Shown here: positions 62,485-64,000 of the stretch, in pieces
Layout: each line of letters opens with the position of its first letter
Numbering within the stretch: the first letter of the stretch is position 1
Source of the DNA: UBA6623 sp965248235
Lineage (GTDB): Bacteria; Acidobacteriota; Terriglobia; Bryobacterales; UBA6623
NCBI GenBank assembly: GCA_965248235.1
Contig: CBDFIU010000005.1
Coordinates: forward strand, 1,736,001 to 1,800,000
DNA: 64,000 nt
Direction of reading: 5' to 3'
Made by a program: the position numbers and the translations under genes
The notes under the pieces: model-generated
What the model was told of the DNA's origin: nothing
The model's input: only the letters and a program-made list of their open reading frames with translations
Databases searched by the model: none

Positions 62485-63051
62485 CTATTTGGTTAACGAG
62501 AGCAGCATCTTTTCGAACGCCGCCTCGACTTGTGTCGCCGTCTTGGCGGGCGCGGTGAGTTTGAAGAAGATCGGCCCCACGGGGCCTTGCACGATCGCGG
62601 CGAGCATTCGATAATCCGGTTTGGGCGTCACCTTGGGAGCGAACGGGGCGGGTTTGAAAAGATAAGTTCCGCTCACCTCCAGCCGAGTAACCGCGAGTTC
62701 CCCTACTTGTGTTTCCGTGATCCGGGCCGAATCGTCCACCGGACCGCCCTCGGGCGTGCGGAATTGGCCCAGCCATCGGCGCACGTTCGCGCGTACGCTA
62801 CCCCCTTGGCCCGGCCCGAAAAAGTATACGGCGCATTCGCCGCCCTCGGAGTCTCCCGCCGCCGCGGGAACAGCATAAGTCGCCGCTCTCATGCGTGTCG
62901 AGCCCTTCGAAGTCCAATCCGCGGGCGCGGTCCATTGCAACCCGCCCGCAGCTTCGGCCCGGGCGGAGGATGTGCCTTGCTGTATCCACAACGCGGCGGC
63001 CGCCGTGAAAACAACACTCGCGGTCCGAAATCGAGAGCGGTGAAGGGTCAT
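62485..63051 (-). CDS. Secreted hypothetical protein
   Basis: 188 residues. A signal peptide (F-T-A-A-A-A-L-W-I-Q-Q-G-T-S-S-A-R-A) precedes a beta-rich domain with L-Q-W-T-A-P-A-D-W, E-C-A-V-Y-F-F-G-P-G-Q-G-G and I-V-Q-G-P-V-G-P-I-F-F-K-L-T. Similar small secreted proteins with a W-x-x-P-x-x-W start occur in Acidobacteria and Planctomycetes. Function unknown. The start at 63051 is the only one that gives a signal peptide. Confidence 0.7.
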   Translation of the reverse strand: MTLHRSRFRTASVVFTAAAALWIQQGTSSARAEAAGGLQWTAPADWTSKGSTRMRAATYAVPAAAGDSEGGECAVYFFGPGQGGSVRANVRRWLGQFRTPEGGPVDDSARITETQVGELAVTRLEVSGTYLFKPAPFAPKVTPKPDYRMLAAIVQGPVGPIFFKLTAPAKTATQVEAAFEKMLLSLTK

Positions 63052-63168
63052 GCCATCTCTCCCAGGCGCTCAGTATAGAACAACGAAGGCGGCTGCCCCA
63101 GGCCGCATCCGAACGGCCTGGAAAGCCCAAGGTCGGGCGGGAATCATGAATTGGGTACGTCGCCGGAG

Positions 63169-63594
63169 TTATTCCGGCTCCGAGGCGTCCGGCGGGAAAT
63201 CTCGACCGCTTCCAACCGGTACCGGCCGTGTCGTGGGCGATGCCGGGATATCGACGGACCGGCCGTGGACTTCTTCATCCCACCGAATCAGCGCTTCGAG
63301 TCCGGTCGTGTCAGCCGAGGGTTCCGAAACCGGCGGCGGAGTCCGCGGCCGGGAACCTTCGCCGCGCACACGGCGCCGGCCGCCGGCGGGCAGCAACAGA
63401 AGCGCCAACCCGGCCAAGAAGACCAACCCGCCCGCCAAGGTGTCCCCGATTCCTACAAAGGAAGGCAGCCATGACCCCGAGTCGCTAAGACCGTGAAAGG
63501 CAGCCCCCGCCCCCGCCGCCATGACGACCGTGCCGGCGATCGACCGGCCCAGGCCGATACCGGCCGGAACGAAACTCAAGCGCAAGTTTGACAT
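63169..63594 (-). CDS. Hypothetical two-helix membrane protein
   Basis: 141 residues. Two transmembrane helices (about 15-35 and 50-70) are followed by a basic boundary (G-G-R-R-R-V-R-G-E-G-S-R) and a Pro-rich, low-complexity cytoplasmic tail. No family is recognised. ATG 63594 follows a short open leader. It is divergent from the DnaJ-domain gene. Confidence 0.5.
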   Translation of the reverse strand: MSNLRLSFVPAGIGLGRSIAGTVVMAAGAGAAFHGLSDSGSWLPSFVGIGDTLAGGLVFLAGLALLLLPAGGRRRVRGEGSRPRTPPPVSEPSADTTGLEALIRWDEEVHGRSVDIPASPTTRPVPVGSGRDFPPDASEPE

Positions 63595-63905
63595 ATGACG
63601 ATGTTCTCCCTTTACCTAAACCGTATTTACACTTCCCGCGTCCGGGTCGCTAAGTAAAACCCCCGACCGCCCTCGAAAAACCCACGTACGACCGGGCAAC
63701 GAGACTTCCAGTTGGCCGGCAATGACGCCGCTGTGTATTCTGTCGTCCCGACCTATCAAGCCCGCAAATCGGCGCGGGGCATCCGGCGAATCCCTTAGCC
63801 GTAAAGGATCGCCCGTACCATTGGCAATATGCCCAGGCCGAGGCATGATTATGATTGCGGCTTTGGGTGATGAAGGCCCCCTCCTGAAAGATCGGTCGCG
63901 TTTGC
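63595..63905. other. Intergenic region between divergent genes
   Basis: 311 bases between the membrane-protein gene and the DnaJ-domain gene. Open frames on the minus strand here lack a recognisable domain or ribosome binding site. I see no confident gene or promoter. Confidence 0.4.
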
Positions 63906-64000
63906 ATGAAAGATCAAGATTCCTATATCGACTTCTACGAAGCTCTTCAGATCAGTCCGACCGCCGAGCTGGAAACGATTCGGCGTGTTTATCGTTTGCT
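63906..64000 (+). CDS. DnaJ-domain protein, 5' end (leaves the window)
   Basis: ATG 63906 opens M-K-D-Q-D-S-Y-I-D-F-Y-E-A-L-Q-I-S-P, then E-L-E-T-I-R-R-V-Y-R-L-L. This is helix I and most of helix II of a J domain. The H-P-D loop, which would confirm DnaK partnership, is beyond the edge. Stand-alone J-domain proteins with TPR or other tails are frequent in Acidobacteria. Confidence 0.7.
   Translation, partial: MKDQDSYIDFYEALQISPTAELETIRRVYRL

Noticed and set aside
63616..63907. Two minus-strand open frames upstream of the DnaJ-domain gene
   Set aside because: They overlap each other in different frames, have no recognisable domain and no ribosome binding site.

Overview
The window is a GC-rich chromosomal segment of a heterotrophic bacterium, most likely an acidobacterium of the Bryobacter/Solibacter kind. 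That placement is an inference. It rests on two von Willebrand factor A proteins of the type common in Acidobacteria, a PSD1-type cytochrome/LamG protein shared by Acidobacteria and Planctomycetes, and many Tat-signal sugar enzymes. Housekeeping genes are intact: rpmB, recA, yvcK, rluD, secG, tpiA and yggX.

Layout. 1-3.2 kb: the end of a TPR gene, an IS1595-family element with 26-bp terminal repeats, and a two-TM protein. 3.2-11.6 kb: rhaB, an enolase-superfamily dehydratase, rpmB, a DksA/TraR-like gene, comF, an HNH nuclease, a transglutaminase lipoprotein, and a STAND/TPR protein running antisense to its tail. 11.8-14.5 kb: the C-terminal part of a MATE transporter cut by IS110 copy A. 14.5-36.3 kb: carbohydrate and secreted-enzyme genes (Gfo/Idh, MFS, acyl-CoA ligase, PSD1 protein, yceH, VOC, dehydratase, alpha-L-fucosidase, hicBA, two sugar isomerases, a histone-H1-like TPR protein, yvcK, yggX) ending with the N-terminal part of the same MATE gene. 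36.3-38.0 kb: IS110 copy B, intact and in the opposite orientation. 38.2-50 kb: a broken GMC oxidoreductase and its small subunit, a large ABC permease, a sulfatase-modifying-type protein, a D-xylonate-type dehydratase, an aminotransferase and a GH51 arabinofuranosidase. 50-51.5 kb: a truncated third IS110 copy and toxin debris. 51.5-64 kb: rluD, a VWA protein, recA, scars of a hydrolase and of higBA, a formate dehydrogenase operon, secG, tpiA, and the start of a DnaJ-domain gene.

Four themes stand out. (1) The MATE gene halves lie 23 kb apart in opposite orientation, each abutting an inverted IS110 copy. This is best explained by recombination between the two copies inverting about 21.8 kb. 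(2) The IS110 element has a short left end with a hairpin that buries the transposase ribosome binding site, and a 580-nt structured right end. The right end repeats short pieces of the insertion junctions, as expected of a bridge (seek) RNA. (3) The formate dehydrogenase catalytic subunit reads through an in-frame UGA followed by a good SECIS hairpin, so it is predicted to be a selenoprotein. (4) At least ten dispensable genes are broken by indels, a nonsense codon, deletions or IS insertion, while housekeeping genes are whole. This points to ongoing gene decay, although some single-base indels could be assembly errors.

The sugar genes (rhamnulokinase, two enolase-superfamily dehydratases, fucosidase, arabinofuranosidase, isomerases, xylonate-type dehydratase, MFS porter) suggest a life on deoxy-sugar and pentose-rich polysaccharide. 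Formate dehydrogenase would feed electrons to the respiratory chain.
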